This document shows, one piece after another, positions 37,712 through 46,143 of a DNA stretch of 64,000 nt. Origin of the DNA: Haloferula helveola (GTDB lineage Bacteria; Verrucomicrobiota; Verrucomicrobiia; Verrucomicrobiales; Akkermansiaceae); assembly GCF_037076345.1 (NCBI RefSeq), contig NZ_AP024702.1:558001-622000 (forward strand). Direction: 5' to 3'. The translations under genes were made by a program, and so were the position numbers. Under the pieces are notes generated by a model that was not told the origin of the DNA, made no database searches, and saw only the letters and a list, made by a program, of their open reading frames with translations. The number at the start of each line of letters is the position of its first letter. The stretch's first letter is position 1.

Positions 37712-37740
37712 GAGATATAGATTTACCATATCCGGGTCAA
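37712..37740 (-). promoter_or_regulatory. Putative sigma70-type promoter
   Basis: TTGACC and TATCTC with 17-base spacing in a locally AT-rich stretch (37663-37770) that stands out from the GC-rich surroundings. It would drive transcription toward the orphan terminator at 37463. Confidence 0.35.
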
Positions 37741-37829
37741 TCGATTTCTTTATCTTTATATCACTTCACCCGCACGGCACCCCTCCCGTTCGTGCTTCCC
37801 TCCCCCTTCCCGGCTGCTAGGCTGGCGAT

Positions 37830-39263
37830 GTGGGACAAATCGAATGGTCCGCCGTTGGCGTCGCACTCGGACTGCTTCTCTTCCATGCGGTCGGGGTGGT
37901 GCACGTCATTCACGTGCTGATCCACGGGCGCACGGCGCAGGGCACGATCGCGTGGATCGTCTGCATGCTGGTGGTCCCGTGGATCGCCATCCCGTTCTAC
38001 TGGATCGCCGGGCGCAGGCGATTCTCCGGCTACGTCCGGGCCCGCCGGGCGGAGGACCGGGATCTCCGGACGCTTCATGAAAATCTGCACGGCCACCTGA
38101 AAGAGTTTGAGTTGAGACCCGATGACGCTTTCGGCCGGGCCGCGGAGCAACTTGGCGGCCTACCCTTCACCAAGGGCAATGACATCGAACTCCTCATCGA
38201 TGGAAACGAGACCTTCGAGGCCATCTTCCGCGCCATCGAATCGGCGGAACGCTACCTCCTCGTGAACTTCTTCATCGTGAAGAACGACCGGATCGGCACC
38301 AAGTTCCAACAAGCGCTCATCGGTCGTGCGAAAGCCGGCGTTCGCGTGTTCTTTCTCTTCGACGAGATCGGTTCCCACAAATTGCCGCACAGCTATCTCC
38401 GGGAGATGGAGATCGCCGGAATCGAATGCCATTCCTTCGGCACCAACCGATTCTGGTGGTCACGGCTGCAGATCAACTTCCGCAACCACCGCAAGATCGT
38501 GGTGGTCGACGGCCGCGAGGCCTTCATCGGCGGACTCAATGTCGGCGACGAGTATCTGGGACGGGACGAGAAGTTCGGAGCATGGCGGGACACCCACCTG
38601 CAGTTGCGTGGCCCGACCGTCCAGGCAATCCAACTCGTATTCCTCGAGGATTGGAATTGGGCCGCCGACGCGCGGATCGAGGACCTCGACTGGGACGGTG
38701 ACCCACAGCCTCACGACGAGATCACGGCGATTCTTCCGACGGGTCCCGCCGACCCGGCCGATTCGTGGCAGTTGGTGGTCGCCGAGGCCTGTGCCAGCGC
38801 ACGGGACCGCCTGTGGATCACCTCACCTTACTTCGTTCCCGACGCCGGCGTGCTGACCGCCCTTCAGACCGCCGCACTGCGGGGTGTCGACGTGCGGATC
38901 CTGCTCCCGGAGAAAGCCGATCACCTCATGGTCTGGCTCGCCGCATTCACGTTCTACGAGGAAGCGCTCCCCTACGGCATCCGCCTCTTCCGCTACACGG
39001 CCGGCTTCCTTCACCAGAAAGTGATGCTGGTCGACGATCGATACGGATTCGTCGGCACCGGCAATCTCGACAACCGGTCTTTCCGGCTCAATTTCGAGAT
39101 CACCGCGGTGACGACCGACCGGGCATTCATCAGCGACCTACGAGAGATGCTGGAGCACGACTTCGAGCGCTCCCGGGAAGTGGCGATGGAAGACTTCACG
39201 GAGCGCAACGTCGCCTTCCGGCTCGCCTGCAGGGCCGCCCGTCTCGCGGCACCGGTCCTGTGA
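37830..39263 (+). CDS. cls: Cardiolipin synthase
   Basis: 477 residues from a GTG start at 37830. Two N-terminal transmembrane helices (about 8-30 and 38-58) precede two phospholipase-D domains with HKD motifs: NHRKIVVVDGREAFIGGLN (His220) and HQKVMLVDDRYGFVGTGNLD (His395). It condenses two phosphatidylglycerol molecules, or PG with another lipid, at the inner membrane. SPYFVPDAGVL and the NFEITA segment after the second motif fit the ClsA group. Stand-alone gene; the DUF4139 gene follows 62 bases later. Confidence 0.95.
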   Translation: MGQIEWSAVGVALGLLLFHAVGVVHVIHVLIHGRTAQGTIAWIVCMLVVPWIAIPFYWIAGRRRFSGYVRARRAEDRDLRTLHENLHGHLKEFELRPDDAFGRAAEQLGGLPFTKGNDIELLIDGNETFEAIFRAIESAERYLLVNFFIVKNDRIGTKFQQALIGRAKAGVRVFFLFDEIGSHKLPHSYLREMEIAGIECHSFGTNRFWWSRLQINFRNHRKIVVVDGREAFIGGLNVGDEYLGRDEKFGAWRDTHLQLRGPTVQAIQLVFLEDWNWAADARIEDLDWDGDPQPHDEITAILPTGPADPADSWQLVVAEACASARDRLWITSPYFVPDAGVLTALQTAALRGVDVRILLPEKADHLMVWLAAFTFYEEALPYGIRLFRYTAGFLHQKVMLVDDRYGFVGTGNLDNRSFRLNFEITAVTTDRAFISDLREMLEHDFERSREVAMEDFTERNVAFRLACRAARLAAPVL

Positions 39264-39325
39264 CGGGGTGGATTCCCTCAGTTTCATGTCACAGACGGAC
39301 GGCAGGGATTCAATGGTGGATAACC

Positions 39326-40744
39326 ATGAAATCCACACTCCTCATCGCCGCGGCCCTGACGCCGCTGCTCTCCGCCGAAACCGCCCTGACCATTTACAAC
39401 CGTGACCTCGCCGTCATCCGTGAGACGGTCCCGCTGAAACTCAGGGCCGGTGAGACATTCGTCAGCTTCGACCGCGCAACCGCCCGGGTCCAACCGGATT
39501 CGGTGGTTCTCCGTGATCCCGCCGGCAAGGCGGATTTCTCGATTCTCGAGCAAGGCTACCGCAACGACCCGGTCAACCGTTGGCTGCTGCTCAACCACTT
39601 CGAAGGCCAGACCATCGACTTCCGCACGACTTATCCGGACGGCAGGGTCGAGAAGGTCCGGGGCAAGATTATCCGTTCCGGTTTCGTTCCCGGTGGCCAG
39701 AGTCAGGAGCCGATCATCGAAGTCGACGGCAAGTTCCGCTTCCAACTCCCGGGCGAGCCGCTTTTCCCGACGCTCGGCGACGGCTCGATCCTTCGCCCGA
39801 CCCTCTCGTGGCAGATCGCAGCGGCCGAGCCCGCCGAGTTCGATGCCCAGCTTTCCTACCTGAGCAACGGCTTTCGCTGGGAAGCCGACTACAATCTGGT
39901 GGCGCCGGAAAAGGGGGAGACGGTGACGATGACCGGCTGGATCACCATCGGCAACCACAGCGGCACGGTCTTCAACGATGCGAAGGTGAAACTGGTGGCG
40001 GGCGATGTGAACATCATGCAGCCGGATCCCACCGTTCGACGGGCGATGATGGAAATGGCGAGGGCCGATCAGGCGGGAGCGGGTCATGTGGAAGAGAAAG
40101 CCTTCGACGACTTCCACCTCTACACCCTGCCCCGCCAACTCACCATCCGCGACAAGGAGACGAAGCAGGTCGAATTCATCCGGGCACCCGAAGTCAAGGC
40201 CAGCAAGGCCTACATCTATGATCCGGTGAACATGCGCTACCACGGCGGACGCAGTACCAATCCGATTCAGGGACAGAAGTTTTCCAAGGACGTCGCGATC
40301 TTCTGGGAGTTCACCAACAACGAGGAAAGCGGCCTCGGCATGCCGCTTCCGGCCGGCCGGGTTCGCTTCTACCGGGCGGACGATGCCGACGGCAACCTGG
40401 AGTTCGTCGGCGAGAACAACATCGACCACACACCACGAAACGAGGAACTCAGCATCTACACCGGGAACGCCTTCGATCTCGTCGGCGAGCGGACCATCAC
40501 CAATTTCGAGCGCAAGGACCGCGAAAGCTGGATGCGCGAGACGATCGAGGTGGTCGTGAAGAACCGCTCGAAAGAGCCGAAGACCATCCTTGTTCGCGAG
40601 CACCTCTGGCGTTGGTCGAACTGGGAGATCCGGGACGCCAGCATGGAGTTCGAGAAGAAGGACGCCCAGACGATCGAGTTCAAAGTGCCGTTGAAGCCGG
40701 ATGAGGAAAGGAAGATCACCTTCAAGGCGCATTACACCTGGTGA
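39326..40744 (+). CDS. Exported DUF4139-domain protein
   Basis: 472 residues from the ATG at 39326 with a signal peptide (KSTLLIAAALTPLLSA). The layout fits proteins with a mucoidy-inhibitor-like fold: a short N-terminal ALTIYNRDLAVIRETVPLKL strand region, then a DUF4139 domain (SYLSNGFRWEADYNLV, WITIGNHSGTVFNDAKVKLVAGDVN, FEFTNNEESGLGMPLPAGRVRFYR-type strands, MRETIEVVVKNRSKEPKTILV). Periplasmic or outer-surface location is likely; function unknown. Confidence 0.82.
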   Translation: MKSTLLIAAALTPLLSAETALTIYNRDLAVIRETVPLKLRAGETFVSFDRATARVQPDSVVLRDPAGKADFSILEQGYRNDPVNRWLLLNHFEGQTIDFRTTYPDGRVEKVRGKIIRSGFVPGGQSQEPIIEVDGKFRFQLPGEPLFPTLGDGSILRPTLSWQIAAAEPAEFDAQLSYLSNGFRWEADYNLVAPEKGETVTMTGWITIGNHSGTVFNDAKVKLVAGDVNIMQPDPTVRRAMMEMARADQAGAGHVEEKAFDDFHLYTLPRQLTIRDKETKQVEFIRAPEVKASKAYIYDPVNMRYHGGRSTNPIQGQKFSKDVAIFWEFTNNEESGLGMPLPAGRVRFYRADDADGNLEFVGENNIDHTPRNEELSIYTGNAFDLVGERTITNFERKDRESWMRETIEVVVKNRSKEPKTILVREHLWRWSNWEIRDASMEFEKKDAQTIEFKVPLKPDEERKITFKAHYTW

Positions 40745-40754
40745 TGCTTCTAGG

Positions 40755-40780
40755 TAGGGACGAGCGCCTCGCTCGTCCGT
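40755..40780 (+). terminator. Hairpin after DUF4139 gene
   Basis: A perfect 9-bp stem (40758-40766 with 40770-40778, CCT loop) begins 13 bases after the stop codon. No T-run follows, so it may be a processing signal or part of a repeat rather than an intrinsic terminator. Confidence 0.45.
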
Positions 40781-40825
40781 CGCCGAGGGCAACCAGACGG
40801 AACCCCTCCCACCAGTCACGCAGCA

Positions 40826-40953
40826 GGGTTCGTAGTCCCCCCTTCAGGGGGCTGGCGAGTCCGCCCGATCACACAGTCGCGTACCTACCTTCTTGCGCTT
40901 CCTCCGCTCAACTCACTCGCCAGAAGACCGCCTAAAGGCGGAACTACGAACCC
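40826..40953. repeat. Dispersed palindromic repeat, copy C (full inverted repeat)
   Basis: Left arm 40826-40860 and right arm 40915-40953 are inverted copies sharing the ends GGGTTCGTAGT and ACTACGAACCC, the inner hairpins and CTGGCGAGT/ACTCGCCAG. The ~54-base centre is unlike that of copy B. The right arm runs into the tag gene and provides its last codons and stop (40944-40946). Confidence 0.85.
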
Positions 40954-41516
40954 TTGTTTGCGGGGCCGCCGAGAAAGCAACTGACCGAGTGATCATCCAC
41001 CATGCCGACCGCCTGCATGAAGGCATACATCGTGGTCGAGCCGACAAAATTGAACCCGGCCTTGCGGAGGGCCTTGCTGAGGGCGTCGGATTCGGGCGAG
41101 GTCGTCGGGTAATCGGCCATCACCTTCGGTCGGTTGACCTTGGGTTCGTCCCCGACGAATCCCCACAGCCACCCGACCTGGTCCCCTTCCCTGTCCGCGA
41201 GATCCAGCCACGCCCGGGCGTTCTGCCGGACCGAAAAGATCTTTCCTCGATGACGGATGATCCCCGGATCCGCAACGAGCCGCTCCAGTTGGCGGTCGGT
41301 CATCCGGGCCACCTCGGCCGGCTCGAAATTCCGGAACACCTCGCGATAACGGTCGCGCTTGCGCAGCACCGTCCACCACGACAGACCCGCCTGGGCGCCT
41401 TCCAGGCAGATCATTTCGAACAGATACCGGGAGTCCCGGGACGGCACGCCCCACTCGGTGTCGTGATAGGCGACGTAGGCATCAAGGTGCTCCGGCACCC
41501 ACGGACAGCGGACCAT
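40944..41516 (-). CDS. tag: DNA-3-methyladenine glycosylase I
   Basis: 190 residues from the ATG at 41516 (earlier starts would overlap the divergent glyQS). Family features: RCPWVPEHLDAYVAYHDTEWGVP, LFEMICLEGAQAGLSWWTVLRKR, and the C-terminal zinc ligands in DDHSVSCF (His and Cys) pairing with the early Cys4 and His. It removes 3-methyladenine from alkylated DNA. The last residues (PANKGS) and stop codon lie in a dispersed repeat, so the natural C-terminus may have been altered. Confidence 0.95.
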   Translation of the reverse strand: MVRCPWVPEHLDAYVAYHDTEWGVPSRDSRYLFEMICLEGAQAGLSWWTVLRKRDRYREVFRNFEPAEVARMTDRQLERLVADPGIIRHRGKIFSVRQNARAWLDLADREGDQVGWLWGFVGDEPKVNRPKVMADYPTTSPESDALSKALRKAGFNFVGSTTMYAFMQAVGMVDDHSVSCFLGGPANKGS

Positions 41517-41613
41517 GCCGGAGTCTGGAGCGTCCGGACAGACCGCACAATCCCGCCTTGCCCGCGGGGAGTCGGGCTGATTTCCTCCCCGCCCACCTTT
41601 CCCGGACAAGCTC

Positions 41614-43194
41614 ATGGCCAACAAAGACCACACCGACCCCGTACGCATGGAGAAGATCGTCTCCCTGTGCAAACGCCGCGGCTTCATTTTCCAAGCAGGC
41701 GAACTCTACGGCGGACTCAACGGTTGCTGGGACTACGGCCCGCTGGGCGCCGAACTGAAGCGCAATCTCAAGGACTACTGGTGGCGCAAGACCGTACAGG
41801 AGCGCGATGATGTGCTCGGCATGGACGGCTCCATCCTGACCATGCAGCAGGTCCTCAAGTCCTCGGGCCACCTCGATGGCTTCAGCGATCCGATGTGCGA
41901 CTGCCTGCTCTCGAAGGCCCGCCTCCGCGCCGACCAGATCGAGCCGCAGGACGGCACCGCCGTTTGGTACTCCGGTGCCAAACACGAGGCATCCGGCTGG
42001 AGCACCGACAAGGCGTTCGCGGTGCTCGTTCCGACCGGCAAGGAACCCGATTCCGCCAAGAAGACGGCACGACAGTTCTACGGCCAGTTCATGCCCGACA
42101 AGAAGGTCTCGCCGAAGGAACTCGAACTGCTCGAGGAGAAACGCGAGGAGCTCACGGGAACCACCCGTTTCAATCCGGAGAACGGCTCCCTCCTCACGGA
42201 GGCGCGCGAGTTCAACCTGATGTTCCAGACCCGCGTCGGCGCTTCCGCTGACGACAACGATCCGAACGCGATCGCCTTCCTCCGCCCGGAGACCGCGCAG
42301 TCGATCTTCTGCCAGTACAAGAACATCCTCGATTCGAACCGCATCAAGCTGCCGTTCGGTATCGCACAGGTCGGCAAGTCGTTCCGCAACGAGATCAACC
42401 CGCGCAACTACACGTTCCGCAGCCGTGAGTTCGAGCAGATGGAAATCGAGTATTTCTGCCGCCCGGAAGACGGCCTGCGCCTGACCGACGAGTGGCTTGA
42501 GAGCCGCCTCTGCTTCTACGAGGAGATCGGTATCCCCCGGGAGAAACTGCACATCCTCGACGTTCCCGACGACGAGCGCGCCTTCTACTCGAAGAAGACC
42601 TACGACATCGAGTTCGAGTTCCCGTTCGGCATCCAGGAGCTGGAAGGAGTCGCCTATCGGACCGACTACGACCTCGGTGTCCACCAGGAGGGCTCCGGTC
42701 GACCGCTCGAATATTTCGACGAGGAAACCAAGGAACGCTTCATCCCGCACGTCGTCGAGCCGTCCGCCGGCTGCGACCGGACCGTTCTCGCCCTGATCTG
42801 CGAGGCCTTCGACGAAGAGGAAGTCACCGGTGACAAGGGCAAGACCGAGACTCGCACCGTGATGCGCTTCACGCCGCGCATGGCGCCGATCAAGGTCGGC
42901 ATTTTCCCGCTGCTGAAGAAGAACGAGGAGCAGGTCCGGATCGCCAAGGAGATCCAGAAGACCCTGCAGCCGTGGATGACCGTCTTCTACGACGACGGTG
43001 GCGCGGTCGGACGCCGCTACCGTCGCCAGGACGAGGTCGGCACGCCTTTCTGTATCACCATCGACTTCGACACACTCGGCGAGAATGGCGACGAGAACAA
43101 AGGCACCGTGACCGTCCGCCACCGCGACTCGATGGAGCAGGAACGCCTGCCGGTCGAAGCGCTGCTGCCGTGGCTGCTTGAGCGGATCCGCTGA
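41614..43194 (+). CDS. glyQS: Glycyl-tRNA synthetase (single-chain class II)
   Basis: 526 residues. The alpha2-type enzyme: RRGFIFQAGELYGGLNGCWDYGPLG at the N-terminus, class II motif 2 around QVGKSFRNEINPRNYTFRSREFEQMEIEYF, motif 3 in PSAGCDRTVLALICEAF, and a C-terminal anticodon-binding domain (APIKVGIFPLLKKNEEQV, GTPFCITIDF). It charges tRNA-Gly. Divergent from tag; 12 bases after its stop lies the convergent EF-hand gene. Confidence 0.98.
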   Translation: MANKDHTDPVRMEKIVSLCKRRGFIFQAGELYGGLNGCWDYGPLGAELKRNLKDYWWRKTVQERDDVLGMDGSILTMQQVLKSSGHLDGFSDPMCDCLLSKARLRADQIEPQDGTAVWYSGAKHEASGWSTDKAFAVLVPTGKEPDSAKKTARQFYGQFMPDKKVSPKELELLEEKREELTGTTRFNPENGSLLTEAREFNLMFQTRVGASADDNDPNAIAFLRPETAQSIFCQYKNILDSNRIKLPFGIAQVGKSFRNEINPRNYTFRSREFEQMEIEYFCRPEDGLRLTDEWLESRLCFYEEIGIPREKLHILDVPDDERAFYSKKTYDIEFEFPFGIQELEGVAYRTDYDLGVHQEGSGRPLEYFDEETKERFIPHVVEPSAGCDRTVLALICEAFDEEEVTGDKGKTETRTVMRFTPRMAPIKVGIFPLLKKNEEQVRIAKEIQKTLQPWMTVFYDDGGAVGRRYRRQDEVGTPFCITIDFDTLGENGDENKGTVTVRHRDSMEQERLPVEALLPWLLERIR

Positions 43195-43206
43195 CCGCTT
43201 AGGCCA

Positions 43207-43512
43207 CTACTGGTGCTCTGGAAGCGGCGAGTTGATCGCGTGCTGGGCCTCCCAGCGTGAGATCCCGCCGTCGTCGTTGATGTCGTAGTGCTTCATCAAC
43301 GCGTCGATCTCTGCGGGAGTCACTCCTTCCACGGACGATTCGCGCAGTCCCTGCTCGATCTCCGTGCGGGTCAGCTTGCCGTTGGCATTGTAGTCAAAGC
43401 GATCGAACTTCTCCTGAAGCGCCATCACCTTGCGGTTGTGGGCGACCTCCGAATGTGGATCGGTTCCGGTGCACGACACGAATACCGGAAGGAGAAGAAG
43501 CAGATACTTCAT
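43207..43512 (-). CDS. EF-hand lipoprotein
   Basis: 101 residues from the ATG at 43512. A lipoprotein signal peptide (KYLLLLLPVFVSC, lipobox FVSC) is followed by two EF-hand calcium loops (DYNANGKLTRTE and DINDDGGISRWE), the second slightly unusual with GG at positions 6-7. Probably a membrane-anchored calcium-binding protein facing the periplasm. Divergent from rlmH. Confidence 0.85.
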   Translation of the reverse strand: MKYLLLLLPVFVSCTGTDPHSEVAHNRKVMALQEKFDRFDYNANGKLTRTEIEQGLRESSVEGVTPAEIDALMKHYDINDDGGISRWEAQHAINSPLPEHQ

Positions 43513-43623
43513 ATGTCCTAAGTATTCTCTGCCCCGCGCCGCCCCGCAAGCCTCGACTTCGACCCACACCCGCCCGGAAACAATTCCCTTGGTCTGGCCG
43601 GTCCGGCGCCATTGGATCGCCCC

Positions 43624-44064
43624 GTGCGCATCCGCATCATCGTCGCCGGAAAGCCCGCTCTCGCCTACGCCAAGGCGGGCGTGGCCGAGTATCTCAAGCG
43701 CTTGGGACGCTACGGGAACTACGAGCTGGTCCACATCAAGGCAGGCGACTCCGAGAGCGTCTCAGCCACCCTGTTGGAGCGCTCCGAAGGCGACTATCGG
43801 ATCGCGCTCGACGAACGGGGCACGGCGCTCGAAACCGCCAGCTGGGAATCGCGGCTGACCTCCCTCGAAATGCGCGGTGACATCAAGAGGGTGTCGTTCC
43901 TGATCGGCGCATCCGATGGCCACACCGAAGAACTTCGGAAAGCCGCGGACGACCTCTGGCAACTCTCGAGCCTGACCCTCCAGCACGAACTGGCACTGGT
44001 CGTCCTGCTTGAGCAGCTCTACCGGGTCGCCACGCTCAAGCGCGGCGAACCATATCACCGATAA
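43624..44064 (+). CDS. rlmH: 23S rRNA (pseudouridine(1915)-N(3))-methyltransferase RlmH
   Basis: 146 residues from the GTG at 43624, chosen because RIRIIVAGKPALAY matches the family start; a TTG at 43612 is possible but adds residues without similarity. SPOUT-fold features: YLKRLGRYGNYELVHIKAG, SFLIGASDGHTEELR (the G-x-x-G SAM-knot loop) and LSSLTLQHELALVVLLEQLYRVATLKRGEPYH. It methylates the pseudouridine of helix 69 on assembled ribosomes. Confidence 0.95.
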   Translation: MRIRIIVAGKPALAYAKAGVAEYLKRLGRYGNYELVHIKAGDSESVSATLLERSEGDYRIALDERGTALETASWESRLTSLEMRGDIKRVSFLIGASDGHTEELRKAADDLWQLSSLTLQHELALVVLLEQLYRVATLKRGEPYHR

Positions 44065-44083
44065 CCGACGAATCCGGCTAGGA

Positions 44084-44287
44084 TCAGCGACGCATCTGAT
44101 TCGGCAGCGCACCACCGATCGCGCCGCCACCTTGACCGGAAATCGGACGATTCCACGGATTCTGGCTGGAACTCGACTGTGGGGTCGTCGGTTTCGGGTC
44201 CAGATCCGGATCGCTGGTCGTGCACGAACCGAGGGCGAGAATCAGTCCGAGGACCGACAACAAACCGAGGAACTTCATCAAGCGCAT
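44084..44287 (-). CDS. Small lipoprotein
   Basis: 67 residues. A lipoprotein signal peptide with lipobox ALGSC is followed by a short low-complexity tail rich in Pro, Ser and Gly (TTPQSSSSQNPWNRPISGQ, then GGGAIGG). A second in-frame ATG at 44278 could also be the start. No family recognised. Convergent with rlmH. Confidence 0.65.
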   Translation of the reverse strand: MRLMKFLGLLSVLGLILALGSCTTSDPDLDPKPTTPQSSSSQNPWNRPISGQGGGAIGGALPNQMRR

Positions 44288-44357
44288 GGCGGGAGCATAA
44301 AAAAGCCTCCGCGGCGATCAAGCACGCGGAGGCGGGAAAATCAGACCGAAGGACGGC

Positions 44358-45173
44358 TCAGTTCGCGGCCGGCTTGGAGATGATGACGCGGTCGCCCGGC
44401 TGGATGCGGACTCCCGGGACTACCGTTTCGTAGTCGATTTCGGCGATCGTCTGGCTGGCCTCGATACTGGAGGGCTTGACCTCGGCGATCACGCGGCCGT
44501 CACGCTTCACGATCAGACGCTTCTGCGGGCTAAAGCCGCTGTTGCTACCGGCTCCGACCACGACGAAACCCCAGTCCTGGTCGACGGCCGTGATGACCGA
44601 CTCCATGGCGTTGGCGGCGATGCGGCGATTGCGGGCCTGCTTGCGCTGGGAAAGGCGATCGATGTTGTCGCGGTTGCGAGCAACCGACTTCTCGGCGGCG
44701 CCGATGTTGTTCTCCAGCTCGCCAATCGATTGGGTGAGCTCCTTGCGCTTGTCCTCAAGCAACTTGATATTGCCTTGAATGCTGTCCATCGTGAACGGAC
44801 CTTGGAGACCCATGTCGGTCAGGGCCTTCTCGACCTCGAGACGAGCCTTCTCGGCATCGGCGAGCGTCTGCTCCTGCTCTTCAAGTTCGGCTTCGATCTC
44901 GCCGAGCTCGCGCTTCAGGCCCTGCGCCTTGCCTTCGAGGCTGGCGATGCTCTGAACCACTTCGGCGTTTTCCTCCTTCGCGCTGGTAAGCTTCTTCTTC
45001 TCGTCCTTCAGCTGGGCTTCGGTCTTGTCGCCTTCGGCCGAAACCCGGCGATTCAGAGCGATCGTGTCCTTCCGGACCTGCTGCTGCTCGAGGAAGTTCG
45101 ACTTGTTGACGTTCGAGAAATAGGCCGCCGCACAGATGGCGAGCACCGAGAGAATGTAGAATAGGACCTTCAT
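44358..45173 (-). CDS. Membrane-anchored coiled-coil protein (paralogue 1)
   Basis: 271 residues: one N-terminal transmembrane helix (about 3-20), a long coiled coil (about 30-190, many Glu/Lys/Leu heptads), and a C-terminal beta-rich domain whose pattern WGFVVVGAGSNSGFSPQK and IQPGDRVIIS resembles SH3-like domains found at the ends of some envelope proteins. Related in layout to the adjacent gene at 45209, so the two arose by duplication. Function unknown; periplasmic scaffold likely. Confidence 0.75.
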   Translation of the reverse strand: MKVLFYILSVLAICAAAYFSNVNKSNFLEQQQVRKDTIALNRRVSAEGDKTEAQLKDEKKKLTSAKEENAEVVQSIASLEGKAQGLKRELGEIEAELEEQEQTLADAEKARLEVEKALTDMGLQGPFTMDSIQGNIKLLEDKRKELTQSIGELENNIGAAEKSVARNRDNIDRLSQRKQARNRRIAANAMESVITAVDQDWGFVVVGAGSNSGFSPQKRLIVKRDGRVIAEVKPSSIEASQTIAEIDYETVVPGVRIQPGDRVIISKPAAN

Positions 45174-45208
45174 TGGGTTGTTTGAAAGGGGTTCGAGCGG
45201 CTCAGGCT

Positions 45209-46036
45209 TCAGTCGACGGAAAGACCATCTTCGGCCGCCTCTTCCTTCGGTTCCGGCTTGGCGGGCTCATCGGCAGCGGAGGGAACCACCCGATCCCCAA
45301 CCATGAGCGTGATGTCTTCGGAAAGCGAATCCGGGACGACGTCGGCCGCGGCACGGCCGGACTCGACCGAGCGGACGCGGAGCTTGGCGACCGTCTCACC
45401 GTCGCGAACGACGTCGAGCGAAGAGCCGCTCACCACACCTGCGCCGTTACCGGCGTTCAGCGTGACGAAACCCCAAGGGGCGTAGATCGCGCTGATCCGC
45501 GCGCTGTCGAAGAACGAACGCTGATTGGTGATCGCCTCGTTCTCCGTGTTGTAGTTGCTAATGGTCGCCTCGGTGGACGACTTCTCGCCCAGCAGTCGGG
45601 CCAGAGTGGCTTCCTTGTCGGCCTGCTCGTCCTCGAGGGAAGCAATCTCACCCTTCATGCGGCGAATCTTGGCGGCAATGTCGCTGATCTCACCCAGCTC
45701 CTTCGTTTGCTCCTCGATCTCGGCGATCTTGCGGGCGTTGTCCTCGACCTGGCTCTTCTTCGAGTCGATGTCGTCCTGAAGTCCGGTGTTGGTCGCCTTC
45801 TGCTTTTCTTCCTGATCCTTCTTCACCACGGTGTCTTCCTCGACCCCGGTGCGCTCGGCGATGGTGTCGTCGCGCTGGGTCCTCAGACTGGTCAGGCGGT
45901 TGCGGCTGGTATCAAGGCGGCTTTCCTCCGACTGGCGGTCGGAAATCTCGTCCTTGTACATCTCGTTATTCTTGAACGCGAGGTAGGCGGAAGCCGCCAG
46001 GAGCACGGCGGTGATGATGGCAAAAATGTTGGCCAT
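45209..46036 (-). CDS. Membrane-anchored coiled-coil protein (paralogue 2)
   Basis: 275 residues from the ATG at 46036: an N-terminal transmembrane helix (about 3-21), a coiled coil (about 28-170) and a C-terminal domain with WGFVTLNAGNGAGVVSGSSLDVVRDG and LMVGDRVVPSA, parallel to the neighbouring paralogue, plus an acidic Pro/Glu-rich tail. It starts the two-gene unit; the 107-base divergent region separates it from the ABC transporter. Function unknown. Confidence 0.75.
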   Translation of the reverse strand: MANIFAIITAVLLAASAYLAFKNNEMYKDEISDRQSEESRLDTSRNRLTSLRTQRDDTIAERTGVEEDTVVKKDQEEKQKATNTGLQDDIDSKKSQVEDNARKIAEIEEQTKELGEISDIAAKIRRMKGEIASLEDEQADKEATLARLLGEKSSTEATISNYNTENEAITNQRSFFDSARISAIYAPWGFVTLNAGNGAGVVSGSSLDVVRDGETVAKLRVRSVESGRAAADVVPDSLSEDITLMVGDRVVPSAADEPAKPEPKEEAAEDGLSVD

Positions 46037-46143
46037 AAGGTTTTGTTTGAAAGATTGGGTCTTCTTGGAGGCGAAAACTAGGGATCCGCGCCCTCCCCCG
46101 GCAACCTTTAAATGCTTCATTGCGAGCCTTGGCTTTACAAAGG

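Noticed and set aside
37511..37729. 72-codon frame in the gap upstream of tRNA-His
   Set aside because: No ribosome-binding site seen, its start lies upstream of the likely transcription start, and no similarity; kept only as a small-RNA candidate region.
41482..43122. 546-residue frame opposite glyQS
   Set aside because: The plus strand is an unmistakable glycyl-tRNA synthetase.
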